64,000 nucleotides of DNA, from positions 1,512,001-1,576,000 of the forward strand of contig JACSYO010000427.1 in NCBI GenBank assembly GCA_016806645.1, in the 5' to 3' direction. Shown here piece after piece: positions 9,773-22,019 of this stretch. The position numbers and the translations under genes were made by a program. The notes beneath the pieces were generated by a model. That model had not been told where the DNA came from. It saw only the letters and a program-made list of their open reading frames with translations, and did no database searches. This DNA is from Ophiodon elongatus (Eukaryota > Chordata > Actinopteri > Perciformes > Hexagrammidae). Position 1 is the first letter of the stretch; each line of letters starts with the position of its first letter.

Positions 9773-11140
9773 AAAGCTGTAATATGTTTAATATCTAAGC
9801 TCTTTATCCTATATAGGGCTGCAGCGTGATTTCGTTTGACACCGTAGAGAGTGGAATCCTCTTACTTTCGTCTTTATGAGGTCAGCAGTGGAAATGGACA
9901 GAGTTCAGACAGATGGGGCCCGAGGGAATGAGGCAGGGAAGAGAGATAAAAAAAATGGTGAAGAGCATCAAAGCAAGGAGGGGGTTGAAGACAGGACAGG
10001 AATGGGTGGCGAGACAGAAATATGTAAAATAAGGGGGGGAGGGGCCGAGGGTGTGGGGGGGGGGAATGAGTGACTGGTACGGAGACAATCAGAGAAAAGC
10101 TAAGGGAGATTAAAAGCGTCACGCTTCACACAGTGAAGTGCTTGCCGGATTGTCGAACTGTGTCTGAAAATCCCTCCCCGTTACCGTTCTGATGTTGGTA
10201 TTGGGAGATCTCTGATCTCTCAATACTATTTTTGTAGCTTTCTAAAAACAGAATATCTGACTTCCACAACCACTTCAACAGCGATTGGCCAGGTGAGCGG
10301 AGTTGAGAAAATAACGCAGGATTTAAACTTCCCTCCCAAGATCTCTACTTCTGTTACTTTATCTGCACAAATTAATGCAACACTATGAATGCCTCCAAGG
10401 ACAGATTGTCTGACAGTGTTAGCCGTTTTATCACACCATACCCCATTCTGTGATGGCAGGTTTTTTTCACGCCCTCATTGAATGTTCATAGCAGCTATAA
10501 TCACTTTTGCCTTCAGACATAATCATACAAACTAGTGAGTTTAGAGAGTAACCTCAACTTGAAGCCCCTGAAAACATGGTTCAAAAGTATATCAAGTCAT
10601 TATATATTCATGACTAAATAATCATCAAAGTTGAAGATCGTTTGTGAAAGAAACAGGTATTTTTTTTTTTTTAATCAATAGTTCAGATCTGAATTTCTCC
10701 TCTGAAATATCTAACATTTGTATAACTTTTGAATGAATTGAAAAAAAAATTGTTTTTATTTGTGTGATGTAATGTGTTCACGTATAACATCATTGCGAAT
10801 AATAATAAACACATTTAGAAAGCAAGTTATCATGGAGCGATTTAACACCTCGTGTTAGCTTGAGCACGCCCCCTTGTCGAATTAACAAAATGCAATCAAA
10901 CCAAGACCCGAGGACAGAATTGTTTCCATGGAAAAAGGAAAATAACTTGCGTTGTAATAAAGACTACAGAATGGGATCAGCAGCAATTGATTGACTGTAA
11001 TAAAGTGACTGCACACAGACACTTAGTGACCCATGTTTACGCACTCCAAATGTGAATTTGCGTGTCGTGACTCTTTAAGTGAGAAGTCAATGTAACAATG
11101 TTCTGGTCTACAAGGTCCTAATGTTGTTGGTTTCCTCTTT
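9773..11140. other. non-coding stretch with purine-rich and AT-rich parts
   Basis: 9880-10075 is purine-rich with G runs at 10034-10065. 10199-10225 is a small imperfect hairpin. 10590-10800 is AT-rich with homopolymer runs. Around 10860 the sequence GTCGAATTAACAAAATGC is unique. No gene is seen. Confidence 0.5.
10199..10225 (+). repeat. short imperfect inverted repeat
   Basis: TATTGGGAGATC pairs with GATCTCTCAATA across a 3-base loop. One position is a mismatch in DNA and a G-U pair in RNA. It has no U run for a terminator and is too short for a microRNA precursor. Confidence 0.6.
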
Positions 11141-11147
11141 GCATTAG

Positions 11148-11201
11148 GTGATTAAGAGACAGCTTTACCATCAGTCACAGAAGAATGGGAGTCCAATTTA
11201 G
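11148..11201 (+). other. weak terminal-exon-like segment
   Basis: A good acceptor (TTTCCTCTTTGCATTAG) precedes 17 open codons (VIKRQLYHQSQKNGSPI) and a TAG stop. The other two frames stop at once. No polyadenylation signal follows nearby. The length is too short to count as coding evidence. Confidence 0.1.
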
Positions 11202-12900
11202 TTGCACCTGCTAAGCAAGACATCTCCTCCCCTGTGCGTTGATGGACTGAACTCCCTCCTTTTTTTTTCCCCCCCGCCTGGCCCGTTAACTCTGCTGCCC
11301 CCTGAACATTGATGTGGCCATTTTTTCCTGTGCAGGCCACGGGGTCCTCTGTAAAAATGACTAGTCCCCGAGTGCCGTCTGAAGTGAAGCTTTGATAAAG
11401 AGTGCCTTTTTTCCACTTCGCCGGTCAGATCTGCAGGAAGCAGTCTGCTCCAGAAGCTGCCACCACGCTCAGGCCCCCCCCCCCCCTCGCCCCCCCGATC
11501 CCCCACCCTCCACCCTCCACTAAGAGATGAAACAGGCAGGCAGAGGGGCTCCTGTTAGTCTCCATCCTCGGGGCAAGAACACACAGCCCTGACAACTATC
11601 TCCTCCCTGCGACAAGCAATCCTTTTCCGCAGGGCTGCCCAAAGAAAAGTGTTGATGCTAACAAAATGCATGACAGCCACTCACTTATGTTAACAGCTCG
11701 CGCGCACACAGAAGAGCAGCATCCTTCTGTTTGAGTTTGGTTTTATTTTCAATCACCCGCTTCCTAACATCTGAACTTTGCAGTCTCGAGGGGGAAGGGG
11801 TGGGGGGGGGGAGTTGGGGGGGCTGGAGGACAGTTGACAGTGAGCCAGACAGCTCCTCTCCACCAGGGCCTTCAAATCTTTGTCCTGCAGAGATGGCATG
11901 GGTGTGCAGGCCGGGATAGGGTAGAGGGTGCGGGCTAGGTTGGAGGGAATGATGGTTTTGCAAAAGGGGGAATAAAGAGGACTGGAGAAAAGCAGGCCAT
12001 CAATATCCTGTCATGGCTGCCTGGGAGAGCTATTGCTACAGAAATGCTGAGATAACACAAGGCAGACAAGTTTACTTCCTTGCTCTTCATTCATGCTGAA
12101 AAACAGCTGGGGAAAAGTTTACTTGGCTCCCAGTTAGAGACTAGAGCGAAAAGCTGTGAAATAATCAATGTCAGTGGACCATTGCGGATAGAATAATCAG
12201 AGAAAGGAATGCTTACTGCATGTTGTGTTTTTTTTTGAGAGCTCCACAGGGCATAGTACAGGCCTCCTCATGTTATTCAAAGACCAAAAGTTAAAGACGG
12301 CAAAATGGTCCTCAGAGGAGCAAAACCCCACAAACAAGACTGAGGTAAGAAATTTAAAGGTTACACGCAAGAATTAAGTGAAATGAATCACCTCTGTTTT
12401 GGTATAAACAGCTCATGGAGGAGTAAATTGTTCAAAGTCTACAGGGTTTTACAGCTGAGCAGACACTCATCACCCCGATTTGTCTTTCAAACTAATCACT
12501 CCAGACAGAATCTGCTACAAGAAGCCTCACATTTATTCTGCAGAGGTCTACTTCCCTATCGTTTAATGTGGTGCATGGAGGCTCGAGCTGACCTGCTAGT
12601 GCAGATAGCGTAGAGGAAATTCTCTTATAGGGCAAATAAATTGTCCAGCGGACCCAAGCGCACCGTCATCGCTGTGAAAAGGGCAATGACAGCTTTCATA
12701 GGCCATTCCACTTCAGCACTTTTAATGCATGTTAAGAGGATGGGTCTGGAAAATTAAAATCCATATCAATTACTTCTCGTCTCCTGTGACTTGTAAAGCG
12801 AGTAATGTTTTAAGGTAAAGTATCGGTCATTAGCTCTACATCATCAAAAATGCATTAAGAGGTGTTCCAGGGCAACTCAAGACAGTTTTGATGGAACGGA
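11202..12900. other. non-coding stretch with C- and G-homopolymer tracts
   Basis: A C-rich tract at 11474-11515 and a G-rich tract at 11790-11825 bracket mixed unique sequence. Frames here (for example on minus at 11198-11506) read through the homopolymer tracts and are not credible proteins. Confidence 0.5.
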
Positions 12901-12902
12901 AA

Positions 12903-12928
12903 TATATATATATATACACACACACACT
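12903..12928 (+). repeat. (TA)n(CA)n microsatellite
   Basis: An ATATAT run passes directly into a CACACA run, a compound dinucleotide repeat. Confidence 0.95.
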
Positions 12929-12929
12929 A

Positions 12930-13654
12930 TAGTTTCAAAATCAAAATGGAGGGAGAATGCCAGGCACCGACAGAAATCCAACCATTTCTTTCAAAAGAAA
13001 CTTTCATTACCTTGCATGTGTCAACACTTGATTCACCACACACTCACATGCCTTCAAAATCCCCTCTGGCACCGTTATTTAAAATAAAAAATGATCAAAC
13101 ATCTTCATTTCTTAGAGATCACCCCCTTTATTTGGCTTTTGTCAAATTTCCAATCCCTCTAACCAAATATTGCATCAACTTGGGTCTTGTTTTTCTGGGG
13201 AGCTTCCACACAGTCTCAATAAAGCCATGTGTGTCTCGTATCACATCTAAGATAGCATATCACGATGAGTGGGCTGCGGGGCCTCCCTTATCCACAACAG
13301 ATACTACTGTTGTTGTTTTTCCTGCTCGCTGGCAGTGACAGAGGGGAGCATTTCAAGTTTGCATCAAGCAAGTCTGAGCTTTTTGAGAATGTTGATTGCA
13401 ACACAGTGCCTTCTGCTTACGCAATCCGCTGAGACCGAGGCCGCTAACTAAAACATCACAGTAAAAATGCACATGTCAATAGTTTTTATAAGCTCAAACA
13501 GATGGTAGGCCAGCTAGCAACACATCACACTTAAAAAGGCTGGTTTTGTTGTATTTTCCTTGGACTGTGTATTGTTTCGCTTTGTTTACAACTGCAAAAT
13601 ATTCAATAAAAAAATGGACTTCCTCATGTTGACTTTTGATTAGTATTTGTGGTC
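12930..13654. other. non-coding stretch
   Basis: Includes a 130-codon plus frame at 12946-13338 with an ordinary-looking but unrecognised translation and no splice or expression signals. 13300-13440 is a unique GC-balanced block after a pyrimidine tract (TTTTTCCTGCTCGCTGGCAG) and could be a conserved element. An ATTCAATAAAAAAA motif lies near 13600. Confidence 0.4.
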
Positions 13655-14060
13655 AGCGTCGGAAGAAGTGTTCTGATCTTTTACTTAAGTCAAAGTACTA
13701 ATACCACATTGCAAAAATACTTCACTACAAGTTCTGCAATTAAAATAACTTTGATTTCGTGTTGATTTTGGCGGTCCCTGTGGACAAAGGTGGCAGTGTT
13801 TCTGAGTCCCTTTGCAAAATCTCCCTTTACTGCAGCCGGGTCCGATAGTCTTCTCCGCACAGTCCTGGCTCAGGTTCTGGTTCTGGTTCTGGTTCTCCTG
13901 TGCCTCCCTTCCCTCCAGCAGTAACTTGTAGCTATAGGTGTCAAGTAAATGTAGTTGGGTAATAGTGGAGTGACGAACAGAGTATAAAATACTCCAGTAA
14001 AGTATCTCAAATGTGTACAGTACTTGAGTAAATGTAATTGGTTTACTTTTGTAACAACCG
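13655..14060. repeat. near-complete non-autonomous DNA transposon (hAT-like)
   Basis: The left end GGAAGAAGTGTTCTGATC continues TTTTACTTAAGTCAAAGTAC and TAATACCACATTGCAAAAAT. The right end contains TCCAGTAAAGTATCTCAAAT, GTACAGTACTTGAGTAAATG and TAATTGGTTTACTTT. These are the two ends of a very common perciform element whose copies terminate in a CACCACTG-type motif, here eroded. The interior (13755-13950) is element-private or inserted sequence. It includes a (GGTTCT)4 minisatellite and carries no transposase, so the copy cannot move by itself. Confidence 0.7.
13873..13896 (+). repeat. (GGTTCT)4 minisatellite
   Basis: Four perfect hexamers lie inside the DNA-transposon copy. They are a useful marker of copy-specific expansion. 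Confidence 0.95.
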
Positions 14061-14144
14061 CTTGTCATATATCTTATTAATTCAATCACTTCATCATTAG
14101 TCATAGTCATGAGTCATAACTTATTACATAGAAACCATACATGA

Positions 14145-14310
14145 AGTCTGTCCTCTGCATAGCACCCATCTTAAGCAGTTAGGAGCAGTGGGCTGCTGTG
14201 AAGGAAGGGAGCAACTTGGGGTTAATGTCTCACTCAAGGACACTTCAACATGTGGACAGGAGGAGCCGAACCCCCAACCTTGTGATCAAAGGACGACCTG
14301 CTCTAAACCC
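14145..14310 (+). repeat. teleost interspersed repeat fragment
   Basis: The phrases TCTGCATAGCACCCATCTTA, AGGAGCAGTGGGCTGCTGTG, GGTTAATGTCTCACTCAAGG, ACATGTGGACAGGAGGAGCC and TGTGATCAAAGGACGACCTG form the standard order of a repeat I recognise in many teleost genomes. The GAACCCCCAACC part resembles a tRNA B-box-like phrase, but no tRNA fold is evident. The class (SINE or DNA element) is not assigned. It lies just outside the transposon copy. Confidence 0.7.
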
Positions 14311-14329
14311 TCTCCCCACCCCCACCCTT

Positions 14330-16140
14330 CTTATAAACAGAACTGTAGAAGCGCAAATGACGATCACAAATTACAAGTCGTGAGAGCAAGATTAGCTAGA
14401 ATAATTGGTAATTCTTGCAAATTATAGCAAATTGGGTGTCTGTGCTTAATGAGAAGATAGTTCTTGGAAATTTGGGAGACATCATCACAGTGAGGGGAAC
14501 AGATATAGAAAGTCTTGAAGCCAATTGACCCTGCACATTTCTAACCCCCACACATGACCGACCATGGGTTTTTTCAATTCACCATTCCAGCCAATTACAC
14601 TTGCAGCGAAAGCGCCTACCGTAAAAAAGATAGTCCAAGTCCAATTTCTCCTGCCCTATCTTACCCCCCCCCCCACACTTTCTCACTACGATGAATTTCA
14701 AACCATCAGACAAGGCCGGGGCAAAGTGCATATTTGAAAGGATCTAGAGTGTGGGCTGTGATGAGAAAAAGACACAGTAGGGAGGAAAAGTAAGTTCAAC
14801 TCAGAGCTATCTGGCTCCCTTTGATCAGGAGGAACGGTGGATTAGAAAGGATTCTCCAAAAGTTTCCACTTAATTCGCATAACATTTTATAAACCCACCA
14901 GTAAACGTTACAGCAGGCCTACTCCCAAGGTCAGATTAGACTGCATGCCCCCACCCCAGCATCTTTTTCTTTCTGCCGTGGACTCAATTTCTCCACAATT
15001 TCTACACAACGACTGGCTCTTCCCTTCCCAAAAATAAAGAGAAAAGAAACCATTTATCTTTAACTGTGGTCTCATTCTTTTCCTTGTGATGGATGCCACG
15101 GCACTGAACCAAGCAGGTCAGCTTTTCCATTGCGTGTTAGGTGAGGATTTCTAAGAGAGAATCAGACAGAGTGACAAGAGAAACATTTCTCCAGGCGAGT
15201 TAACTATTGAGAACTGTGATGTTTTCTGCCTACAACCACCCTCCAGCCTCTTTTGAACTTTAAGTGTCACATCTCTAGAAACAATTGGAGATTGTGTTGA
15301 GAATGTGTTTTTGTGTGTGTTTGTCCTCTGAGGGAGAGTATTATGTCTGTAGGGGTGGACCGATGAGACAGGCATGCAGACTCCGTTTTTGTGTCGTCAA
15401 TCACCTTCGCGTACAGTAAATGATTTTTCAACAAGCTCCAGGGTGATGGATAATCAGAAAGAAAGGGGTGGGCTGCGTACACCTCTCCTTGTTTTTCAAT
15501 GGACGGCGGAGGGGAAGGCCCCTTCATCACCCCGCTCTTGTTGTGCTGTGCACGTTTTTCCATTTGGGTGCTAACGTTAAACGTAGCGCCCTGGGCCAAA
15601 GCGATGATGGATTCCCCCTCCTGGCAGCTTCCCTTGTTACAAAGGAGAACTCAGGATGAGAGAAGGGGCGGGAGGGAAGGGGGGGGGGGGGCGGAGGGGT
15701 GTCTGGGGAAAGAAGCCCCATGCCGAATGAGAAGCTGCCAAATGGAGCCTCCACAGCTCTTCATCAGGGCCGGTGGTCCTGGAGGGGCGGCTGCTCCAGG
15801 CAAATGCTAAAAACTGCAAGCCAGGCAACACATCTGTGCAGCTGGGTTCCCTCTGTGGCATGAAGCATACAAACCCTCCAGCAAGTAGAGGCATGCGAGT
15901 CAGGGACAGAGAGAGAAATTCAGAGGGAAAACAAGACAGACAGAAACCAAGGGAAAGTGTGGGGGGGGGGTGGGTATGTGAAGCTTCTGACACCAAATAC
16001 TGAAACCAAAACTTTCTCTCCCCCGAAAACCAAAGTCAGCCCTCCAATGGCAGAGGCGCCAAATAAATGCAAGGCAAATCTCCGTGGTAATTCTCCCTCT
16101 GCAATCATTCTTCTTGTCTCTCTCCAGCTGTATCGCTCAC
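14330..16140. other. non-coding stretch with homopolymer tracts
   Basis: C run at 14664-14675, G runs at 15679-15691 and 15960-15970. Overlapping frames at 15267-15996 on both strands run through these tracts and show no family. The unique block 15700-15870 could be conserved but lacks motif clustering. Confidence 0.45.
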
Positions 16141-16149
16141 GCGGTTTGT

Positions 16150-16560
16150 CTCTATCTATTCTCATTCAGACATAATTAAGGCCCACTGTTTATATTGTTG
16201 ATCGTCAATTAAGATGATTCACCGTCTGGCGGCAAGACTTTCTTTTCACTTGATGGTATTGTTGTCGCAGCATCTCTGCCCCGCTGTTGTTCCATAGGAG
16301 GAATTTATTCTGAACCGATGCAGCGGTTCGGAATGGCATTTGCTTTACTTATGATGTTGTTTGCCTCCCCTCTCCGACCGCGTTCGTCTCTGCTTCGCAA
16401 GTGACACTTTCATTCTGTTGTCATCAAGCCTCTTCGAAAATTTAGCACAATGTAGCGCGGCTGCTCCCCAAAACAATGCATTAAACATAAAAGCTAAGTT
16501 GAAAGAAGTTTCCCTGCTCACGCTTTTGATGTTGACAGAATTTTCATGTAGGAGTTACCG
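16150..16560. promoter_or_regulatory. candidate conserved regulatory block
   Basis: GACATAATTAAGGCCC at about 16169, TTTATATTGTTGATCG, GTCAATTAAGATGATTC at about 16204 and CAATGCATTAAACATAAAAG at about 16475 lie in unique sequence without repeats. No frame is coding-like. The enhancer role is inferred from motif content only. Confidence 0.27.
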
Positions 16561-16626
16561 GCAGACAACGTTTGTTTTTGAAGGAAAAAAAATATTTACC
16601 TAATCTTTCTTTCTTCCCTTTTTTTT

Positions 16627-16652
16627 GGGGGTGGGTGGGGTGGGGGGGGGGG
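16627..16652 (+). repeat. G-rich tract
   Basis: Runs of four to ten G separated by single T bases follow an eight-T run. Possible G-quadruplex. Confidence 0.85.
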
Positions 16653-16959
16653 TCATATTGTTCCAAAGCTAACGAAGGCCCGGGCCAAATGTCCAAGACT
16701 TGCTTATTGCAACAAGGCGTATAATCTTCAGGCAGCTGCAGCAAAGTCTGGTGAGACTTTCCATAAGGTTGTTTCTGCACGTCCATGTTATGAACACAGC
16801 ACAAACACAGCTTGCGTTTAATGTCTATGTGATGTCTGAATTACTTGAAGCCCATATTTCAAGAACTAACACCCAGACAGTGCCAAGAATTGTTCTAACC
16901 TCATTTGTATGACCAATTTAAATAAATTAGTCTCATTTTGAAGCAGCCACTTTCTGCAT

Positions 16960-18474
16960 ATTGTACATGTTTTCTCTGATCTGTGCCTCTCGGTCCAACA
17001 TGCATCCACAATGCGCTGATTTATTAGTCATTACCTAGTGACAGGGTTTTTGTCATTGCACCACAACTGTCAGCACCGACAATTCTCAGCTTGTTTATTA
17101 ATAAGGAAAGAAATAATATGCTGAGGCATATGATTACAGTACGTTCTCCATAGCAATAACAACCCTTCTTATTACGCATATTTGAGTCTGCCTTGTATAA
17201 TGTGAAGTGTGACCTTAAGTTTTATCACGGCAATCATGACCCTGTCCTGGATTTCCATTAAAGAATATCTGTCTCATTACATTATGGAATGCAATCTGTG
17301 CAGGGCAAGATAAAGTGGTAGCAGGTCACACACTCAATATCTCATCATTATGTAACAACAGGGAGTGCGGTGCGGCCATCGCTCTCCACACTCATGCTCT
17401 CCCTTTCCCTGCGGATCGAACTGGCAGCCTTCTCATCAATTTACAACACAAACGCACACAAAACACAAACCGCAGCCGCGGCAGACAGAAATTGGGATTT
17501 GGAGAGACTTGCTGAAAATCAAAAGGTTCAAATCCAACGGAGAATTTTCACACTGGCTTCCATGTCTACTTTTTTTTTTCTCCACCTCATTACAGTGCAC
17601 TTTGAATACTAATGGACAGGGTTTGCACAGCCGTGTAGCACAACTGATTTGCAGCAACGGAAAGTAAATACTCTAAAAGATACAAGCAGGGTGAACAGGC
17701 CTTGTAGGTATTATTCAGGGCCATTCCTGTGTACACGGTTTCATTTAAAAACATTATTTATGAAAACAATTTCCCAGACAGTGTCTAGAGGCAACCGGCA
17801 ACTTACAGTTAACATCTCCCTCCATCTTTACAAAGAAAATGTCATGCAAATGGGTGATTTCTCATGTGCGCCCCATAAAGAATCCTCCCCAAATGCCGCC
17901 CTGCAAATCACTTAATGCGCCGGGGAAATGGGCATTTTTGCCTCGTCTTACAGAGCCTCAAAGATGGAGTAGGAGATTGTCACTATGTAATTCCACTTCT
18001 TGCTCTGTGCCAGTAAAACCCTCTCTCAAACATTTCAGCCATGATTTAGGGACGGAAAAAAAGAAAGAAAAACAAACCTTCCTCCCTCTCAGCTTTTTAC
18101 CCGTTTGTGGTGAAATTATTTTTAGCTTTAGAAATCCATGAGAATGAGAAACAGCTAGAGGGAGGGAGAGAGACGCTCCTCACAATGCCAGTGGATTATT
18201 GGCAGCTTGCAAAATCCCATCAGAAAGGATGGGGTAGAAACAGATCAGTCTGTGTTACATGGAAGAATAAGAGCTGCAGCACATTGTATAGTCGTGGCCT
18301 TCTGTATTGCCCTCCCCGCCACGCTCCTTCTCATCTCTTCTCTCTGAGCGCCGGGCCACTCCTGGGGAATTAACCCCGCAGTCATTATGCTGGTGAGGGT
18401 CACTGGATCTGTGGCATGTGTGGAAACACCAGTAGTGCTCTGGCTTCAGTGCTCACCCTCAGGCATCTTGCCTT

Positions 18475-18475
<1 letters not shown>
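16960..18475. other. non-coding, motif-rich in its first part
   Basis: 16990-17320 contains TGATTTATTAGTCATTACC, TTTATTAATAAGGAAAG and TGTCTCATTACATTATGG and may be a conserved block. 17380-18470 is unremarkable. Several overlapping short frames exist in all phases and none is convincing. Confidence 0.4.

Positions 18476-18508
<33 letters not shown>
18476..18508 (+). repeat. (CA)16 microsatellite
   Basis: Perfect CA dinucleotide array. Confidence 0.97.
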
Positions 18509-18509
<1 letters not shown>

Positions 18510-18510
<1 letters not shown>

Positions 18511-19645
18511 AACTGAGCAGTGTCTCGTACATGGAGAATACCCACACACCCAGGCTTGTTGCCCAGTCACAAGTCAGCTTGCTTAATAAGGACGGCCAAT
18601 AGTCCCTGCAGCACTAAAGGCACAACAACAGAAGCCATGATATTCTCTCTGTAGCTGGAGCTGGAGTTTAACTGCCTCTGTGTCCAAGCAGAGGGCTGGA
18701 GGTTCAGTAGGCTAAACGCACACGCTCCATTTGAATTAGAGCTGGATCCACTGAGGTGACAGGGCTCGTTTTCAGCTGTAGCCACCAGGGAGAAGCAGGC
18801 CAGGCTATCTCCCAAACCAGCACTGCATCGACGTGTCGCAGGTAAAAACGCCGGTCCAAATAATGAGCGCAATGAGACTAGGCAGGGTAAACAATGGCTC
18901 AGGGCTGTAAATGCTGGCATCACTTTTTTAATTGCCACCGTTTTCAGTTACGCTTGGCATAAAGGGGGGTGGAGGGGTCTTTTCTGTCACGCTCAATCTG
19001 CGGTGGGCCATCCTTCACACACAAACTGCGTCCAGCCCTCCCAAACCTTTAACTTGAAAATCAAACAGATGGAAGAATAACCCACTTTAGCACCCCTGCC
19101 ATGAAATGCCTTTCAATATACCGCCTGCCCATAGCAATTTTCCCCCCTCCCACTTTCACTAAGGTGGCAAGATGAGCAAACAGACTTTCAGGCACATACT
19201 CACCCCCCGGGGCATCATTATCCCAGACACAAGAGTTGCGGCCAAACGTAATAGAGCTCTGGGTCTACCTGGCTCATGACAGCCCTTACTTTCTTATATT
19301 GAAATGGAAGGAATGGGAGAAGTCTGAACAGTGTTTATATAAGGAGGGGAAAAAAAGTGCTGCCAGGGGCTTTGCTGTGGGATTATGAGAATTGGCCAAG
19401 AGTCAGAATCAGTAGGGAGGGTGAAGGGGAGCAGTCCTGCTGTTGGTATTTTTCCCCCCAGTGTTGGCTGGTTCTATACTGGGCTGGGTTATACTGGGTT
19501 GGGTCAGACTTTTGCTGCCAGTTACCAAAACACAAGGACCCTTTTTTCTCATGCCAATCACAACCAGATGTGCACAGACTTGTTTTAAGAATTCTGATCC
19601 CTCAGTCAGTCTTGCTTTCAGCTCTAAGCAAGTCGTTTCGAGTAA

Positions 19646-19646
<1 letters not shown>
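18510..19646. other. non-coding stretch
   Basis: A 123-codon minus frame at 18567-18938 is leucine/serine-rich and unrecognised. A short imperfect tandem (ACTGGGCTGGGTTATACTGGG) lies at 19480-19505. Nothing else is seen. Confidence 0.45.

Positions 19647-19697
<51 letters not shown>
19647..19697 (+). repeat. (CA)25 microsatellite
   Basis: Perfect CA array. Apparent open frames across it only encode Thr-His or Cys-Val repeats. Confidence 0.97.
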
Positions 19698-19699
<2 letters not shown>

Positions 19700-20019
19700 T
19701 GGAGCACATATTCTGACACACACAGACTCGGTAAGAGGCATGCACACAAACACTGCCTGGCTGAGGCAATGTAATCACAGGGGCCCAAAAGGAATCCCAG
19801 AGCAGGAATGGGCTCCAATAACATGCTTCTCAACACTGGGGCGCTTGTCTCATTCACCCATTCCCCCGGGACATGTAGTTTGAGGAGATTCAACCTGACA
19901 TGACTGAGAGATTTACGAGGGGTAGATAGAGGCCTATTTTCCTATAGATCCCCGGTGCTATCAATGCGATGCCAAGGCCTATCAATTACAGACCAGGCAG
20001 GTTTCTGCTCCCTGAATAT

Positions 20020-20450
20020 TCTTCAAACAGGTATCCGCTCAGCCTTAGACGGCAGAAATACAATGCAACACACTCAGCGGCTGAGGCATTAGTGCGCCTG
20101 TGGGTGTATTTTAATATTTGAGTGCCACTGGAATGTTTTTCCTTCAAAACACTGTGTGAACACAAATGTTCGCCCTCCAGCTACATAAAGCATTGATGTT
20201 AATGATAACGGCACAGGAGTACAGAGATCATTGTACACGGCAACGGCGCTGCAGCTGTTTGTGTATAAATGAATCTAGAGCTTGGTGCGGGTCATGTGTT
20301 GTGTATGTAGGCAGTCGGAGCTGATGTGCAATTAACTATTCATTACGTAAATCTGATTAGGGAATTATTCACCCATGCAGGTTATGTGAATAAGTATCGC
20401 ATAGCTCCTTAACCTCTTTTCTCCTTCCTCCTTTGCTCCGGAGGATTTGG
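20020..20450. promoter_or_regulatory. candidate conserved regulatory block
   Basis: GGTGTATTTTAATATTTGAG, GATGTTAATGATAACGG, GTGCAATTAACTATTC, ATTACGTAAATC and TGATTAGGGAATTATTC occur in a unique stretch without repeats. Density of TAAT cores is the only basis. Confidence 0.27.
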
Positions 20451-20606
20451 TCCCCTCACTGCATCTTCTTCTCTGCCATGGATCCACCTCCAGCAACATT
20501 ATCACTGAGTACCATCTGTTCCCTGCAGCAAGTGTAAAATTGAGCTGCTTGAAAGTTGTCCGATATCGATCGCAGCCACATTAATTTCATAACGTCACAT
20601 GCAGTA

Positions 20607-20617
20607 GTGTGTGTGTG

Positions 20618-20649
<32 letters not shown>

Positions 20650-20652
20650 TGC
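20607..20652 (+). repeat. (TG)12(CGTG)5 compound microsatellite
   Basis: A TG array passes into GCGTGCGT units. The alternating purine-pyrimidine sequence favours Z-DNA. Confidence 0.96.
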
Positions 20653-20654
20653 GA

Positions 20655-21350
20655 CCATTCGCAATCACATCATGGAATCTCTGCGACCAGACAAATGACA
20701 CTGCTCACGATCTGCATCGAGTGTGCGTCTGCACTGCAGGACATGTATCTCTAATGCCAAAGCAACACGACTGATGGTTTATACAATATGTTGTGGTTTA
20801 ACTTCATATAGTTAATAACTGCAGGATGTTGGCTTATTTGTAACATCTAAACATCTCATAATAGCCGCTATACCACTTCATACTGTTCACAAAGACCTGA
20901 AATTTAATTTCAGCCATAATTAACATGACCTTATGCAAAAGGTGTAAATGCCTTCACTTAACTGTTAATGGATGTGATAAGTGACAAGTTCAGGTCATAT
21001 TAATAAACATGATGAGATAAAGCCCTGCAACCAATCCTCAGTCGCAGAGTTAATTACTTCCCAGGATAGGAAAGAAGTGCAACGAACAACAAAAATATGA
21101 TTCATGAGCTACCACACATGTGGTACTCCACTTTAATAGATATTTCCCACGTGAGAGAACAACTGACCTCAGTTTAAAGCATGCACTGTTATTCCACTGG
21201 CTCATCCTGAGAGAGTGGCTTGAATTTGCATACGTGTCGTCTTTTCCTGGGTCTAAAGGCTGCATTACAGAAAAGTGATGTCATTTTCTAAACTTACAAG
21301 AATTTTCTAGCTGTTCTATTTTACTTTTACACTACATCCACATTGCTAAT
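20655..21350. other. non-coding stretch
   Basis: AT-leaning unique sequence with short frames only. No recognised repeat or motif cluster. Confidence 0.5.
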
Positions 21351-21354
21351 GATT

Positions 21355-21478
21355 ATTTATAAAAAAAAATCTCATCGTATAAATATTTTGTTAAAGCACC
21401 ACTACTCAACCTTACAATATCAATAAAAAGATAGAATTTTACATAGATATATTTTCTCCATATTGCCCAGCCCTAATC
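21355..21478 (-). repeat. interspersed repeat fragment (GGGCTGGGCAATATGG end)
   Basis: Read on minus it begins AGGGCTGGGCAATATGGAG and continues through AT-rich ATATC-like sequence. This is the start of a common teleost repeat that I recognise from memory. The rest is decayed. Confidence 0.5.
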
Positions 21479-21719
21479 AATAATTCACGCACACAAATGA
21501 GCAGAACAGTAGGAGTATTGAACCAAAGCAGTTACATTGCCCTTGACTGGACAACTTTCATTATTTATTTTGCACCACGTCACACTGTGGTATGTGTACA
21601 CCTAGCAGCAAAGCTGAGTAAACAAGAAGCGATTAAACAACGTCAGGATAAGTCAAAATGCTTCCGATAACCTTTCGCTTAGCATCTCCATCAGTTCAAA
21701 GACTTAATGAAACAAACAA

Positions 21720-21765
21720 ACAAACAATATGAAACTAAATTATAATTTTTTTTTTAAATCAAATC
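21720..21765 (+). repeat. (AAAC)n and poly-T low-complexity
   Basis: AAACAAACAAACAAACAA from about 21713 is followed by AT-rich sequence and an 11-T run. Confidence 0.8.
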
Positions 21766-21879
21766 TGCTGTAAATTTAAAGCAAATCCAGCTCTTTGAAA
21801 TACTTCAAGTGTTGTTCAAGGGAGACATACCAGATTTACCAGATTGTGGCAGAAGATGAGAAGTTAGCAAATATGATTA

Positions 21880-22016
21880 TACATCATTCTCTTGGGGCTA
21901 TGAAAATCCATACCAAACTTAATGGAAATCTGGACAGAAGCTGTCACGGACAGGCAGGCAGACTGACCATCCAGCCTTGCCATCTCAAAGCTGTGCTGCG
22001 AGCGTGACAGACAATC
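21880..22016 (+). repeat. interspersed repeat fragment
   Basis: GGGGCTATGAAAATCCATAC, CTTAATGGAAATCTGGACAG, CAGGCAGACTGACCATCCAG, CTTGCCATCTCAAAGCTGTG and CTGCGAGCGTGACAG follow the order of a fish repeat that usually ends in GCTAGCGTGGCTAAAA. Diverged. Recognition is from memory. Confidence 0.5.
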
Positions 22017-22019
22017 ACA

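Noticed and set aside
10199..10225. Possible microRNA or terminator hairpin
   Set aside because: The stem is only 12 pairs, the loop 3 bases, and there is no T run or extended base. Too small.
14230..14310. tRNA-like phrase GAACCCCCAACC
   Set aside because: It is part of a common interspersed repeat. No D-loop, anticodon arm or acceptor stem can be drawn around it.
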